DNA from: Liolophura sinensis
Taxonomy: Eukaryota; Mollusca; Polyplacophora; Chitonida; Chitonidae
DNA length: 64,000 nt
Assembly (NCBI RefSeq): GCF_032854445.1
Contig: NC_088295.1
Coordinates: 47,603,385-47,667,384, forward strand
Direction: 5' to 3'
Positions 10,688-21,359 of the stretch are shown in pieces. The notes beneath the pieces were generated by a model that was given only the letters and a program-made list of their open reading frames with translations, was not told where the DNA came from and did no database searches. Made by a program: the position numbers and the translations under genes. Numbering within the stretch: the first letter of the stretch is position 1; each line of letters opens with the position of its first letter.

Positions 10688-12208
10688 TCAAGACAAAATC
10701 TGCACTTGCTCGGACACGGAGCCACACTCTCTCCAGGTAGCATTTGGGTGATTCAGGTCCAGGCAGTAACTTTTAATCGAACCATTCCTTGTTGGCACCT
10801 CTCTTTCCTGGCCCCCAAACACGTACAGAGTTTCGTCGTGCACCAAAGTCCCAAATCGGGATCTCGCACAAGGGAGAGGAGCCATGGCACCGTAAGAACC
10901 TGTCTTAGGGTCGTATTCGAGTAAGTCACCATGGCTTGAAAAGACGTAAATCAAGTCGTGGGGCGATGCCACGGCAGTTTCCACGTAGGCATTGTCTTTC
11001 GGAAATGGCGGGGGCGACAAGACGTCTGAAATCCGCCGCCGTGACGTGTCCAGGCGTTGTAGCATCTTCTTCTGATAAACCTCTCCATATTCGTCTTTTA
11101 TTTGGTTTCCAAACATAAACACTTGAGAGCCCACAGAGACGCTTTTACCCGACACAAGGCCCCAGCTTAGTCGAAGGCTGCTTGTTGACCATTTACGCTT
11201 TCTTCTGCTATAGGTGTGAATGTAGTCAGTACGCTTTACATCCCAGTAACCTCCAAGAACAAAAACCTCGTCCATAATGACGCAGATCATATGTTTCGAT
11301 CGATCAAAAGGTAGCTTTGCTAACTTTGTACTCTCCGTGTGTTTCAGGCTCCATATCTCGTGTTCAGTGCAAGCAAATAAGCGCTTCTCCTCTGGACTAT
11401 ACTGAAAAGCGCTTTGTGCGTCAATTGTTTTCGCGACCTTCATATTTAACTTGTTCAAGCTCAACGTACGGTTGTTTTCGACTTTCGCCTCAAAAAGGCG
11501 CAGGCCTCTTCCAGTATCACCAACACATAGCACACTGCAGCAAGATGAACACGAACTCGTCTCTGGTTCTCCGTTGCTGTTCAGATCTAAGCCACTGAAA
11601 TTAGGCAAGCAGTTCATAAGTTCCCAGGCATCCGTTCTGGTGCCACAGTCATATTGACTCCATCGAAAAACTGCGTCCCGTTTTGCTTTCGGTGAGTGAA
11701 TATTTACAGACTTGTCATTCACCAATAGTTTCACGTGGTGAATGTCTAACGAAAGCCAAGAGTCCGATTTTATGACGTTTTCAAAGTTTTCTCGAACGAG
11801 CCTAAGGGCTTCGCTCTCCAAAGTGCGGCATCCATAGTTTCCTCCTATCACCCACAATTCAAGGCACGAAGTTTCCGTCAACTGCCCCAGGTAATACTGC
11901 TCACAGACGTGAAGGAGGTAAGTTATGTTGTTTTTGAATGCTGCGTACGCAAAACCCTCCACGTTTTCGTGTGTTATGTTCAAAAAACCAGTTCTTAGCC
12001 ATGAAACGAATTCTTCAAAGATGCTCTGGTCGACATGGAATTTTGCCACCGATAGATTTTGGGTGTGGGCAATCGGAATTCTGCAATGCTGCAATACGCC
12101 AAGCTGGCACATCAGTTGATGACCGTTGACATCCACTGGCAGAAGACTAGCCCAATCTCCCAATTCCACCGGGAAAGCAGAAACTCTGGAGTTGTAAACT
12201 TCTGACAT
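10688..12208 (-). CDS. Divergent KLHL-type BTB-BACK-kelch protein, 506 aa
   Basis: Single coding exon. I start at the Met at 12208 (MSEVYNSRVS) because a good splice acceptor (TTGTTCACAG) ends at 12228, leaving a short 5' UTR. A longer frame to 12271 would cross that acceptor. Residues ~12-110 are a weakly conserved BTB: VDVNGHQLMC where family members have V-x-V-x-G...F-x-C-H, then FVSWLRTGFLNI for the usual W/Y-x-YTG segment. Residues ~110-190 are BACK (CRTLESEALRL, LLVNDKSVNI, AVFRWSQYD). A Ser/Cys-rich linker follows, then kelch-like strands (VFVLGGYWD, VFMFGNQ, IYVFSSHGDLLEYDP, LYVFGGQERE). Only two blades keep the Gly-Gly pair. The likely role, from the family, is a CUL3 ligase adaptor; substrate unknown. 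It converges on the kelch gene at the left edge. No orthologue assigned. Confidence 0.85.
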   Translation of the reverse strand: MSEVYNSRVSAFPVELGDWASLLPVDVNGHQLMCQLGVLQHCRIPIAHTQNLSVAKFHVDQSIFEEFVSWLRTGFLNITHENVEGFAYAAFKNNITYLLHVCEQYYLGQLTETSCLELWVIGGNYGCRTLESEALRLVRENFENVIKSDSWLSLDIHHVKLLVNDKSVNIHSPKAKRDAVFRWSQYDCGTRTDAWELMNCLPNFSGLDLNSNGEPETSSCSSCCSVLCVGDTGRGLRLFEAKVENNRTLSLNKLNMKVAKTIDAQSAFQYSPEEKRLFACTEHEIWSLKHTESTKLAKLPFDRSKHMICVIMDEVFVLGGYWDVKRTDYIHTYSRRKRKWSTSSLRLSWGLVSGKSVSVGSQVFMFGNQIKDEYGEVYQKKMLQRLDTSRRRISDVLSPPPFPKDNAYVETAVASPHDLIYVFSSHGDLLEYDPKTGSYGAMAPLPCARSRFGTLVHDETLYVFGGQEREVPTRNGSIKSYCLDLNHPNATWRECGSVSEQVQILS

Positions 12209-12228
12209 GGTGCTGGCATCAATAAACC

Positions 12229-15200
12229 TGTGAACAAGGCAGAGATATTGCAATGAGCAAATGATAGGCACAGGCCACTCGGCATATACATGTACATGTA
12301 GTCAGCGGTCGGTAAAATTCAAGCGTAAACAAAGACAACAAATGATTACTACTTTTCCGTTAGAAGCGGAACCGAATGGCATGTTGAATATGCCTTATTT
12401 CCAGTTGTCCGGAAAAAACACTTATTATGCGTGTGGATGACTTGTGATAGACCAGGTTTCCGGAAACTACACAATATGAACCTCGGGGATGGATGTTTTA
12501 TAGGATATCTGGGACCAGTTTTGCAAAGAATTGCAAATTTAAAGTTTGGTATAGATCGCACCTAAGAACATCTTCTACAGAAAAAAAAACAAACAAAATA
12601 ACAACAACAACAAAAAACCCATGGCATGTAAATCTCCCAACTCTCTTTCACCTTAGGGTTTTTTCATAACCATGCTTACCATTACGAATGTGTTTCCGAT
12701 CTTAAGCTTAAATAAAGCTGAAACTCCTTCATAGGTTAACAGGTTGCAAGGAGCCTAATCCTCAACGATCCCACGATGCACTCCGTGAGTCACATCTGAG
12801 CTGCGCAGACTCCTCACTTGTATTTATAGCCATGTAAGACTGGGAATTCCCTGAAAAATTCATACTTGTTTACCAACACTGGTGACGTTGGCATTGCTGA
12901 TTCTCAAACACGAGACCTGGCCTTAGCAGTTAAATGAACCATTCAGTTGCACTGATCAGAACATGCTGAAAACGAAAGTAACGAAAGTACGAAATGCTGA
13001 AAAACGAAAGCACATACATCTCCTTCTAAGAATTTAAGGTTAGAGTCGAACTTAGTTAACGCGTTTCTAAATTATTACTACGTATTACATAATATGGTCT
13101 AGTAGTGTGTGCGATAGACTGCTGAATAAATTCATTTATTTAAAAGTAAGCAAGATACTCGTGTATCGTTACTACTTCCACTTGAGAGATTGCGTGTGTT
13201 ACACCCGTTGCATGAGCACTGCGAGACAGGCTAGCTAGGCGTGTGTATACACTTGTATACACACTCTCATCGCTATGATTGACGCGCTCGAGCTGAAAAC
13301 TCGCTACTAAATAAGAGGGTCGATGCAACGCGCTGTATATCATTTCTATCGTCTTCTGCGAAAACAAATTTATGGGTGGTTAGTTTCAGGCCGTGTTATG
13401 TAGAGTAGAAGGAAGATAAGTCTTTACATATATACGTGCGTATCATTTCTTAGCGGTACCGAGCGCCTGGTTGAGTAATGCCTATACATGTATTCACTAA
13501 ACAGTTACTATTTTGAGCATGATTTCACAAGATAAACTTTCGAGACATTTAATTACTTTCAGTGCAATACAGTAAACAAAAATAAATGAACAATTGCCCA
13601 ACTCTATGACCTATTTTTATGTAGTTAATATTAACAGAATTAAAATAATGGCTTGAACACAGGATAACTGTTTGCAAACTGTGCGATACCGTAGCATTAT
13701 CTCACTTTACGCTTTCTACCATACTTATTAGTGTTCGAGTGGAATTTTTCTTTGCGTGTATAAAAGGGATTCCCCTGTAAACCCCTGTTCTTCTTACTCA
13801 GTATAGCCTCTAGGCGAATAACTTAATTAAATCCTGAGTGCGAAATTTACACTGTATAGCCTGCTAGGGTCTGCTTGGGTCTGAGGCTCATGGAGCTTTT
13901 TGTTCAGCCAGTAGAGTCAATCACGCACATGCGCTGGTACGGCTGTCATGTGCTTTGTCCAAATAAGTTGAGTGTCAGGTACCATATACCTTCCTTTGCA
14001 AATAAACATCTAAAAATATGGTTTCTGCTTAATGCGTTAGATATGTTTAGATGAAAAAAAAATTCCATGAAAGCTTTCGTTTTTTACTAGTAACCCAAAC
14101 TGCGATCAAGATGAAAATGTAAAGCATGGAAATGTGCTTGATCTCAATATATAGCACAGGCCATTGTCACCGAGGCTTCAAGTTCGAATCCAGTTATGAC
14201 TGATTGTTGCCAAGCTTCTCAAGAACATAACAAAACGCTGTATCTCTTACTCGATTTTTGTGCTGAAACCTTCAATTCATAAACCATAAACTCATATCTT
14301 AAGAAAAACCGACAAATAAATAAATTAATGGAAGGTAAGCCCAGTGTGATATGATTTAGCTTACTGTAATTTGTGTTCACGTTTGTGATGTGATACATGC
14401 TTTTATTTAGTGCATGTTATTGTATGTTAGAAAAACCCAATGTTATAGGTTTAGTAGTCGACGTGAAATTAAAAGTATGTTATATAGGGTTGCTTAATTG
14501 TGCTTTAACTAATGTGAACTGCATAACGCGGAAATAATTTGGTCTCAAGTTGTTTTCACTCTTTGACTTTTTACAGGATTCCCCTGTCAACTCCGAGCCA
14601 TCATTTGTTTTCTCCCATTTCATCAGCCGCTGGGCAAATGACATCATAAGTCATAACTCCTTGAAACAAAGACTCGTGTACCTTTCAAAATGTGTCAAAC
14701 GTGAGACATATATATCTCGCACATTATTTTATGTTACACCATTTCTTATATTACACACTTTTCATAAAAAATATTCAGAATCTTAGCTGAAATAGTAATA
14801 CAACAGCAACAGATTTAAAATGAAAAGATGTGCCTGAAATGTACTTACATCCATTTAGAATGCCATGAAAACGGAATGAAACCAAGACAACGTATCCGGG
14901 GTTTCTGTATCTGACGAACCCATCGAGTGGTGGGGGGGGAGGGGGGAGGGGGAGATGAATTTGTAATGGCGTTTCCCCAATCCAAGTCCAATGATGCACG
15001 TCGATAACGGAACGTTGAATAAATTATTTTCCCACGTAAACTGCCAATTGAGGCTGCTTTACATAAATGTCCAGTACCCAAGAGAACTAAGCCTTTACAC
15101 AGCTGTCGTAAAGAACACCGATGGTTTAAGGATACACGCGTGGACAGTAAAGAGGGGTCCACAGAAAATGCTAGGCTTTGACCCTTGAAAAATTACGCAT

Positions 15201-16904
15201 GTTCAAACAACGATAGATAACATTTCAAGACATGCTTGGGTACACTGTTAAGTACACATTTTAAGTGTTAGGATCTGTAGCAGCGAGTGAGAAAATTGGC
15301 AACAGCCTGAAAAACTTTGTTGTGATTTCTCACCGAACCCATCGAGTGTAAAATGCAACTCTTTTAATACTGTTTCTCCTTGAAGATGAAGATCAAGATG
15401 ACGTTTTATCAGAGGTCTTTAATATTGATGGAGCCATGTGTGTGAAGTATCAGTTTAATCGTCATCGAGTATAATTTGCAAATTTAAGATGTTTATTGTC
15501 TTTTTGTGGCCGATCTCATACGAAAATCTTGTTTTGACGCACGCTTCATGGGTTTATTCAGAAGTGACCCCATCCAAATGAACACCCAAAAAAACCTTAC
15601 GACACTTCAAACACAAACAGCATAGACTTAAATGCAAAGTATACACTACGAACGCCTGTTTTCTTTCTTTTAAGTACACTTGTTTTAAATGATTGAGAAC
15701 TTGGCACGTCTGGTGGTGGGAACAAGTATAGGGGTACATCTGTCTGAGAATTTTCCTTTGGTGCTTATAGTACCACCAAAGCGAAAAGAAAACATTATTA
15801 TTTCTGCCGAAGTCCCGTGTCGGGTGAAACGAGGTCAAATGTATGTGAGTTATTTATGTTGAAGTTTTAATTTCTTCCCGGAAAATCCCTACAAAAATCC
15901 ACACTGCTCTTCTTGTGTGAGGTCGACCTCGCTTTCTAAGCAAGGCGTGAGTCGAATGGGTGGGAACAGGGGATGGGGGTCATGGCTGTGGTGTGTGTGT
16001 GTGTGGGGGGGGGGGGGGGGTTCTCGCCAGAATAAGTCTTGTCCTGTGTGAAAACACACCACATTCTTCTGTTACACTGACGATTCTTGAACTAACTGTT
16101 TGCTTTACGACCACAACTATGGAGTCACATACTGCTGTATAGAACACAAGAATTAGTGTACGGCACACCGCTTGCGGGACACGTCTTCCGAACAGGAACT
16201 AGTTTCCAAGCTGTCTTTCATACATAAAGTGGTAGGCGAGACTGAATTGATCAATCGACGTGTTGTAATACACAACGCATATAACAGCCAAAAGGAAACA
16301 CGCATATTGTATTGCTTCTTTTTTTTATATACCATTTGATATATTTTGTGATCAAGACTTTGTTTAACTTGAGCTACTATCAAGACAGAAAACCTTGCGA
16401 TAATTCTCTAGAAATGTAGTTGCTAAGAATATTGCATTACTTGCTTTCAGTTTAAGAAGAGCGGAAGCACTTATATACGCTTGACCCACTTTGGCGCCTG
16501 AAACGAAGGGAGTAGGGGAGGGGTGGCATTTACATGTAAGCGTGTACGTGTGTGAGAAGGGTGAATATAATAAAGAAATGTAAACTAAAATGTGTACATC
16601 AACGCAAAATTGAAAACCCAAAGCCAGTCTATACGGCGCTCCAAACCGATCAGAGATAGAGGGCAATAACGCCTTAATTATACCTCTACAGTTTTCCACC
16701 TCTTCTTTCAGTCTGCATGTCTGTAAGGTTTTATATAGCGACACAAGGCAAATCTCCGTGGTATCTTGTAAACCGATCGCAGAAAGTCGAAAAGCTACCT
16801 CGGTCATTCTTATTAGGCCTTGTCAGACTATATCAGTCTGTCCTGACTGATAAATTTTTCGGCCTTTTTTTTTGGCTACCCCTTTACGATTTTTAATTCA
16901 AACA
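12229..16904. other. Gene-free spacer
   Basis: This should contain the 5' UTR exon and promoter of the upstream-facing KLHL gene, but I cannot place them. Noted: G-rich tracts at 14929-14953 and 16003-16020 (the latter after a GT run), a B-box-like AGTTCGAATCC near 14179 that may be a SINE relic, and a palindromic patch near 13245-13265. The longest frame (16364-16807, minus) resembles no family I know. Confidence 0.45.
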
Positions 16905-17530
16905 TTGCATGTGTTTAGTATACTGTGATACAGAAGCAGTTCGAGATTGGCTATGATTTTGGCTATGGATTTAATCAATTTTTCTCTACATTATATCACA
17001 CAGGTTTCTACACTTTTTTTCATGTATGCTTTAAAGTGTTTAAATAAAGCTGGAGTTATGATATTGTACGAGTTCAAATTTGCTGATTATTTACGCATTT
17101 ATATTTTAAGTCAAGTTATACTATTTTCGCATTTATTTAGAGATTTTTGTACACTTTGTTCTGTCACCTTTAAAATATAAATATACTAAAACTTACTAAA
17201 AAAACTACACGTGTTTAGTATATTGTGTTACAGTACAAGATCGATGATTTTATTAATTTTTGTCACGTTATGCTGTTATATTTTTGCGAACTGTAAAACG
17301 TCACAGTTTGTAACAGAGTTTTGCACTTTAGTTCTCACTGAAACTTTGCAAATGTGTTTAGTATACTGTGATATAGGACAAGTTCGAGTTTGGTGATGCT
17401 TTTTTAAATTAGTTTTCATGTTAACCCTTAAAGGATTTCAAGTTGGTGAACATCTTTATTGTGATATTGTAAGTCTTCAAGTTTAAGATCAGTGATGATT
17501 TATGAATATTTTATCATCATGTCACTGAAC
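16905..17530. repeat. Degenerate ~145-bp tandem repeat, about four copies
   Basis: The phrase GTGTTTAGTATACTGTGATA recurs near 16912, 17213 (diverged) and 17354. A weaker match (TTATGATATTGTACGAGTTC) lies near 17055 and another (GTGATATTGTAAGTC) near 17461. Each is followed by an AAGTTCGAG/TTGGTGATG-like stretch. Spacing is near 140-150 bp or twice that, so this looks like an old, decayed satellite. Confidence 0.55.
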
Positions 17531-17724
17531 ATTTTTCCTAGAGAACTGTACTCTGAGCTGTTTTACACCACTTTTAAGTTCGATGAGTATTATGAAAGTC
17601 TCGATATGTATTTTATTTAAGGTTGGGGTTACACTACAGTAAGTTGTATCGTCCAAAAACCCTGAGAGAACTATGTATCATTGCGTTGCGACACCTTCAA
17701 AGTGCTTGTCTAAATAGAAAGACA

Positions 17725-17865
17725 AGGTCTGCCATCAAACTGCGGATGGTTGTGGGTTTCCCTCGGTCTCTGTCCGGTTTCCTACCACCATAGTGCTGAC
17801 CTCCGTCGTATAAGTAAAATATTTTTGAGTATGGCGTAAAACACAAACCAAATAAACAAATAAAA
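17725..17865 (+). repeat. SINE-A, 5'-truncated
   Basis: It starts within the body (AAACTGCGGATGGTTGTGGG) and runs through GGTTTCCTACCACCATAGTG to GAGTATGGCGTAAAACAC and an A-rich tail. Confidence 0.85.
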
Positions 17866-18278
17866 AAAATAAGTGTCAATATATAACCGTGCCTAAACAC
17901 ATACTCCTTACAGCTCATGCGTCGATCTCTAAGTTTAATTTACATCACTGCCACCACTATAGCACAACCAACTGTTGCTGTACGACTGAGAGCCAGATTC
18001 TCTTATATTTCACAAATAACGGAAACCGGAAAGGACTGTAAAGTACACCTTAAACTGGTGGATCGCATACTGGAAGTGACGCCATGTACTGACATGGATG
18101 TTTGTGTAGCCTACTTATGCATTATGGCCCTGAGCTATCATTTTCTTCTTAATGCCATGTTTTGATTTTTATCGGGGAATTCCCTGTAAAACTCCAAACG
18201 CCGCCGGATTGTCAAAAGTGCTAATTAAGCGACTAGATAAACAATGAATTGAAATATACATACCCCATTTGCATTTGC

Positions 18279-18435
18279 CTTAATTTATTTTATTTTTTTG
18301 ATTGGTGTTTTACGCCGTACTCAAGAGTATTTCACTTGTACGACGGCGGCCAGCACTATGGTGGGAGGAAACCGGGCAGAGCCCGCGGGAAACCCATGAC
18401 CATCCGCAGGTTTCTGACAAACGTCTTAATTTATT
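18279..18435 (-). repeat. SINE-A, 5'-truncated, with target-site duplication
   Basis: CTTAATTTATT occurs at 18279-18289 and 18425-18435, bracketing a minus-strand SINE-A tail and half body (18290-18424). Truncation at the body with intact flanking duplication is typical of target-primed reverse transcription. Confidence 0.85.
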
Positions 18436-18765
18436 GGTAAGCACGCTGTAAACACACTATAAGCACAGTATGCACATCACAGCGCTTCAACGCACCGAAA
18501 GCCCGTTAGATTTTAAATCCAGGTGGGACATCGTTGTAAAACTCGGGCTAGTGCTGGAGGTTAAGTTTACTTGCATTTGGCTGAAAAGTTTAACCTTGCA
18601 GTGTTTTAGAATTTGTAGTGATATGTGTTAGCGATATATGTTAGCTAGGGCTTTCAGTAAAGATCTATTTGCGTGGTTCAATTATTGATATGACAGCGGA
18701 GTGGATTCAGCGCCTGTTTATGCATGTTAGGCTATATGACACTGCTTTTTAATTTAATTGACTAG

Positions 18766-18919
18766 GAAAAGGATCTGTGGTATGGCTGATAGCGTCCATC
18801 TTTCCCGCGCCCTTCGCGCCTTGGCGGATAACGCGGAGGCCGCGGATCTCCTGATTTATGAAGGTTGCCGTGAAACTGGGCGCTGTGAGCTACAACAAAT
18901 TCTATGGCAATCACACCGG
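18766..18919 (+). other. Candidate orphan exon (unidentified)
   Basis: A GC- and CpG-rich island in AT-rich DNA, bounded by an acceptor-like site (TTTAATTGACTAG) and a donor-like GGTATT after codon CGG at 18919. From the in-frame ATG at 18782 it encodes exactly 46 codons, starting MADSVHLSRALRALADN and rich in Ala/Leu, probably helical. The wobble positions are GC-rich, unlike neighbouring chance frames. I recognise no family and see no partner exon nearby. It could be the first coding exon of a gene with distant exons, or a relic. The frame is in phase 0 at the donor. Confidence 0.3.
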
Positions 18920-19103
18920 GTATTGTTTTCCTGTAAAACAAGGTAGACGTACTTTTCATGCATTATGTATAAGTTGATGATGGGGTTTCTGAAGAAAGGA
19001 TTTAGTGATCACATGAGAGAGACTAAATATTAGACACCCGGGAAACTGTCTGTGTATTAGGGAATACACAAATTTAATGATAACTGCCAACTTCTTAAAC
19101 GGG

Positions 19104-19356
19104 TGGCCTCCGTAGCCTAGTGGTTAACGTGCTTGCGCAGCACAATGACACTTTATTCTATCAACTATGCGATCGCTTTAAGTTCAAGTCCAGCTCATCC
19201 TGGATTCCTCACCTATCGTACGTGAGAAAGTCTGTAAGCAGTCTATAACGGATGTTCGTGTTTTCTCCCCAGGCTTCCTCCCACCATAATATTGGCCGCC
19301 GATGTAAGTGAAATATTATTGAATGCGGAGTAAAATTTCAGTCAAATCAATAAACC
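19104..19356 (+). repeat. SINE-A, full length but diverged
   Basis: Head GGCCTCCGTAGCCTAGTGG, B-box-like TTAAGTTCAAGTCC, body with GGCTTCCTCCCACCATAAT and tail GAATGCGGAGTAAAATTTC. Base changes throughout mark it as an old copy. Confidence 0.8.
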
Positions 19357-20186
19357 TATAGTCTACAGCTGAAAATCAGCCGTCTTATGTCCACTGCGCC
19401 GATATTGTTTGACAATCAACACAGTAGATACAGATGTGCTCCAATAAGCATGCGCAAACGCATTAACGCATTACAAATTCAAGATAATTTTGATTACCTG
19501 TACAAACAGATAACGAAAAAAAATGTGTAAAAATACACGACGGTTTTGTACCACACTAAAACAACGAGCTCGTATCGTGATAATGAGGCGTGTGGTCCGA
19601 TTTTCGAGGGATGGGTAACCACTCTTACTGAAGATCCACATTGTGACCTTTCCAAACTAACTCATTTTGAGTTCGTTGTACATGACAATAAGCCTTTCTA
19701 TACGCACGCTTTTTATAGACTTGTTTTATAAAATTGTACATGGTGTCATTCTCGAACGATCGTTCACGTTTTCTATACGTTGTCACGTGGAATTTCTCAA
19801 CAATTTAAGGTATGATGCAAGTCCTATAACATATGACTCACATAGTGAGTCGGTTTTAGAATATTAGGGATCACAGTCACAGTCATTTTTGTGCATAGTC
19901 TCATTAAAGTGACACTGCCATTTGTTACGCTTTTCGAGCTACACGCACGAAAGCATTCAACAATCATTGGTAAAGACAAAATCTGTTATACAATGGCTTA
20001 ACAGAGTCAGGGACCGTATCTTTCGTGAAAGAAGACACTGGTGGACGCGTCGAATATACATTTACATATAGTCACCAAACTTGTTTTTCACAAAGCCATG
20101 TTGGACCAAAGTTCAAAACTTCAATCTTCTTTACAAAGTAAAATAGTACAAACTTGATTCTCAGACTTGACGTGTAACGTCGTTCA

Positions 20187-20500
20187 CAAGAATATTTCAC
20201 ATATATGATGGCGGTCAGATTTTTTGGGCGGAGTAAGCCGGAATATGCGCAGTAAACCACTTGAGTTGGTCCTGAAGAATTATTCCTGACAAACCTCTGG
20301 TCTTAAGATCAAATCAGAACCAGCGAGATAGCACGGAGTTCCTATTGAACAGAACCAACGAGTTCGTGAGTTCGAATCCAGCTCTCGTCGTGTCGGCCGC
20401 AGTTTTAAGACAATACGTTTGTTAGGTTCCTGGCGAATCACCCCGGGTACACCGGTTTCCTCCACCCATACACATGATGGCCGTTATACAAGGAAACACC
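20187..20500. repeat. Old SINE-A-related fragments
   Basis: A short minus-oriented tail piece (CAAGAATATTTCACATATAT then GATGGCGGTCAG) lies at 20187-20216. A plus-oriented segment at ~20330-20500 has a B box (GAGTTCGAATCC) and body phrases (CGGTTTCCTCCACCCATA, then GATGGCCGTTATACAAGG). Both are strongly diverged. Confidence 0.5.
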
Positions 20501-20644
20501 ACTCAACAGGTCATAGTGAACTGATTATGTCGAAACCATGCATTGACAGCTGGTTAAGGCCGTGTGGACACTAGAACCACTGAGAGCTCATGATTACGGC
20601 ATAGTTTAACCAAACCGAATATACTGAATGTGTATGTGGCTATG

Positions 20645-20645
<1 letters not shown>

Positions 20646-20714
<69 letters not shown>
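20646..20714. repeat. (AT)n microsatellite
   Basis: About 68 bp of TA dinucleotides, directly followed by a truncated SINE-A copy. This is the same arrangement as at 5489-5604. Confidence 0.95.
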
Positions 20715-20715
<1 letters not shown>

Positions 20716-20850
20716 CTCTATGACTCAACTGCAGCGTAATGACCCAGGAACCGCTCACCAATGCGGTCGCTGTGAGTTCAAGTAGAGCTCATGCTGGCTT
20801 CCTCTCCGGCGTACAACACCAATCAAATAAATAAATAAATAAATAAATAT
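20715..20850 (+). repeat. SINE-A with large internal deletion
   Basis: It keeps the post-head region (CAGCGTAATGACCCAGGAAC, GTGAGTTCAAGTAGAGCTC, CTGGCTTCCTCTCCGGCG) and then jumps directly to the tail (TACAACACCAATCAAATAAA). The body core is missing. Confidence 0.85.
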
Positions 20851-20969
20851 CTCCTATCTCCTATCTTTAATATCCACCTATACCCAGCGTCAAGAATGCA
20901 AGGCTGCAACCGGTAAGAATTATCACTTCATATTTTAAAATGTCACAGTGTGGTATATATAATCTCGGT

Positions 20970-21359
20970 TCAGACTGTATGAACCGGCCCGGATAGCACA
21001 GTTGGTAGAGCGTCCGCTTCGGGACCGGTAGATCCAGGATCAATCCTTGGTCGAGCCACACCTAAGACTTTAAAAGAGGAAGTTGTAACTTCCTCGCTTG
21101 GCGTTCAGCATGAAGGGGATAGTGCAACGACTGGTTGACCCGTATCAGTATAATGGCTCGGGCTGGGCGGCTTACTTGCCTTCGGTAAGTCGTCTCAGTG
21201 ATGCAGCACTAAATAAAAGAGCGGTGGAAATCCGTCCTGCAACAAGGAGGCACATTACACGTGCATGCACCCTAATGATTCCTTCGTCGTCATATGACTG
21301 AAAAATTGTTGAGTACGACGTTAAACCCCAAGCACTCACTCACTCGCTCAGACTGTATG
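20970..21359 (+). repeat. SINE-B, full length, with target-site duplication
   Basis: TCAGACTGTATG at 20970-20981 recurs at 21348-21359. Between them is a complete element. The tRNA-like head is GGCCCGGATAGCACAGTTGG, and the B-box-like GGATCAATCC follows. The body contains GACTGGTTGACCCGTATCAG and AAAAGAGCGGTGGAAATCCG. The tail TACGACGTTAAACCCCAAGC ends in (CACT)n. It is the reference copy for SINE-B in this window. The frames across it are not genes. Confidence 0.93.

Noticed and set aside
14845-15162. 105-codon minus-strand frame with a proline run
   Set aside because: The prolines come from a G-run at 14929-14953; the remainder resembles no protein.
16364-16807. 147-codon open frame on the minus strand
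   Set aside because: Longest unassigned frame, but it has no recognisable domain, no splice or promoter context, and a composition typical of chance AT-rich frames.
19546-19731. 61-codon frame with coding-like wording (FEGWVTTLTEDPHCDL)
   Set aside because: Examined as a possible partner of the 18766-18919 candidate exon, but there is no convincing acceptor or donor and no family match.
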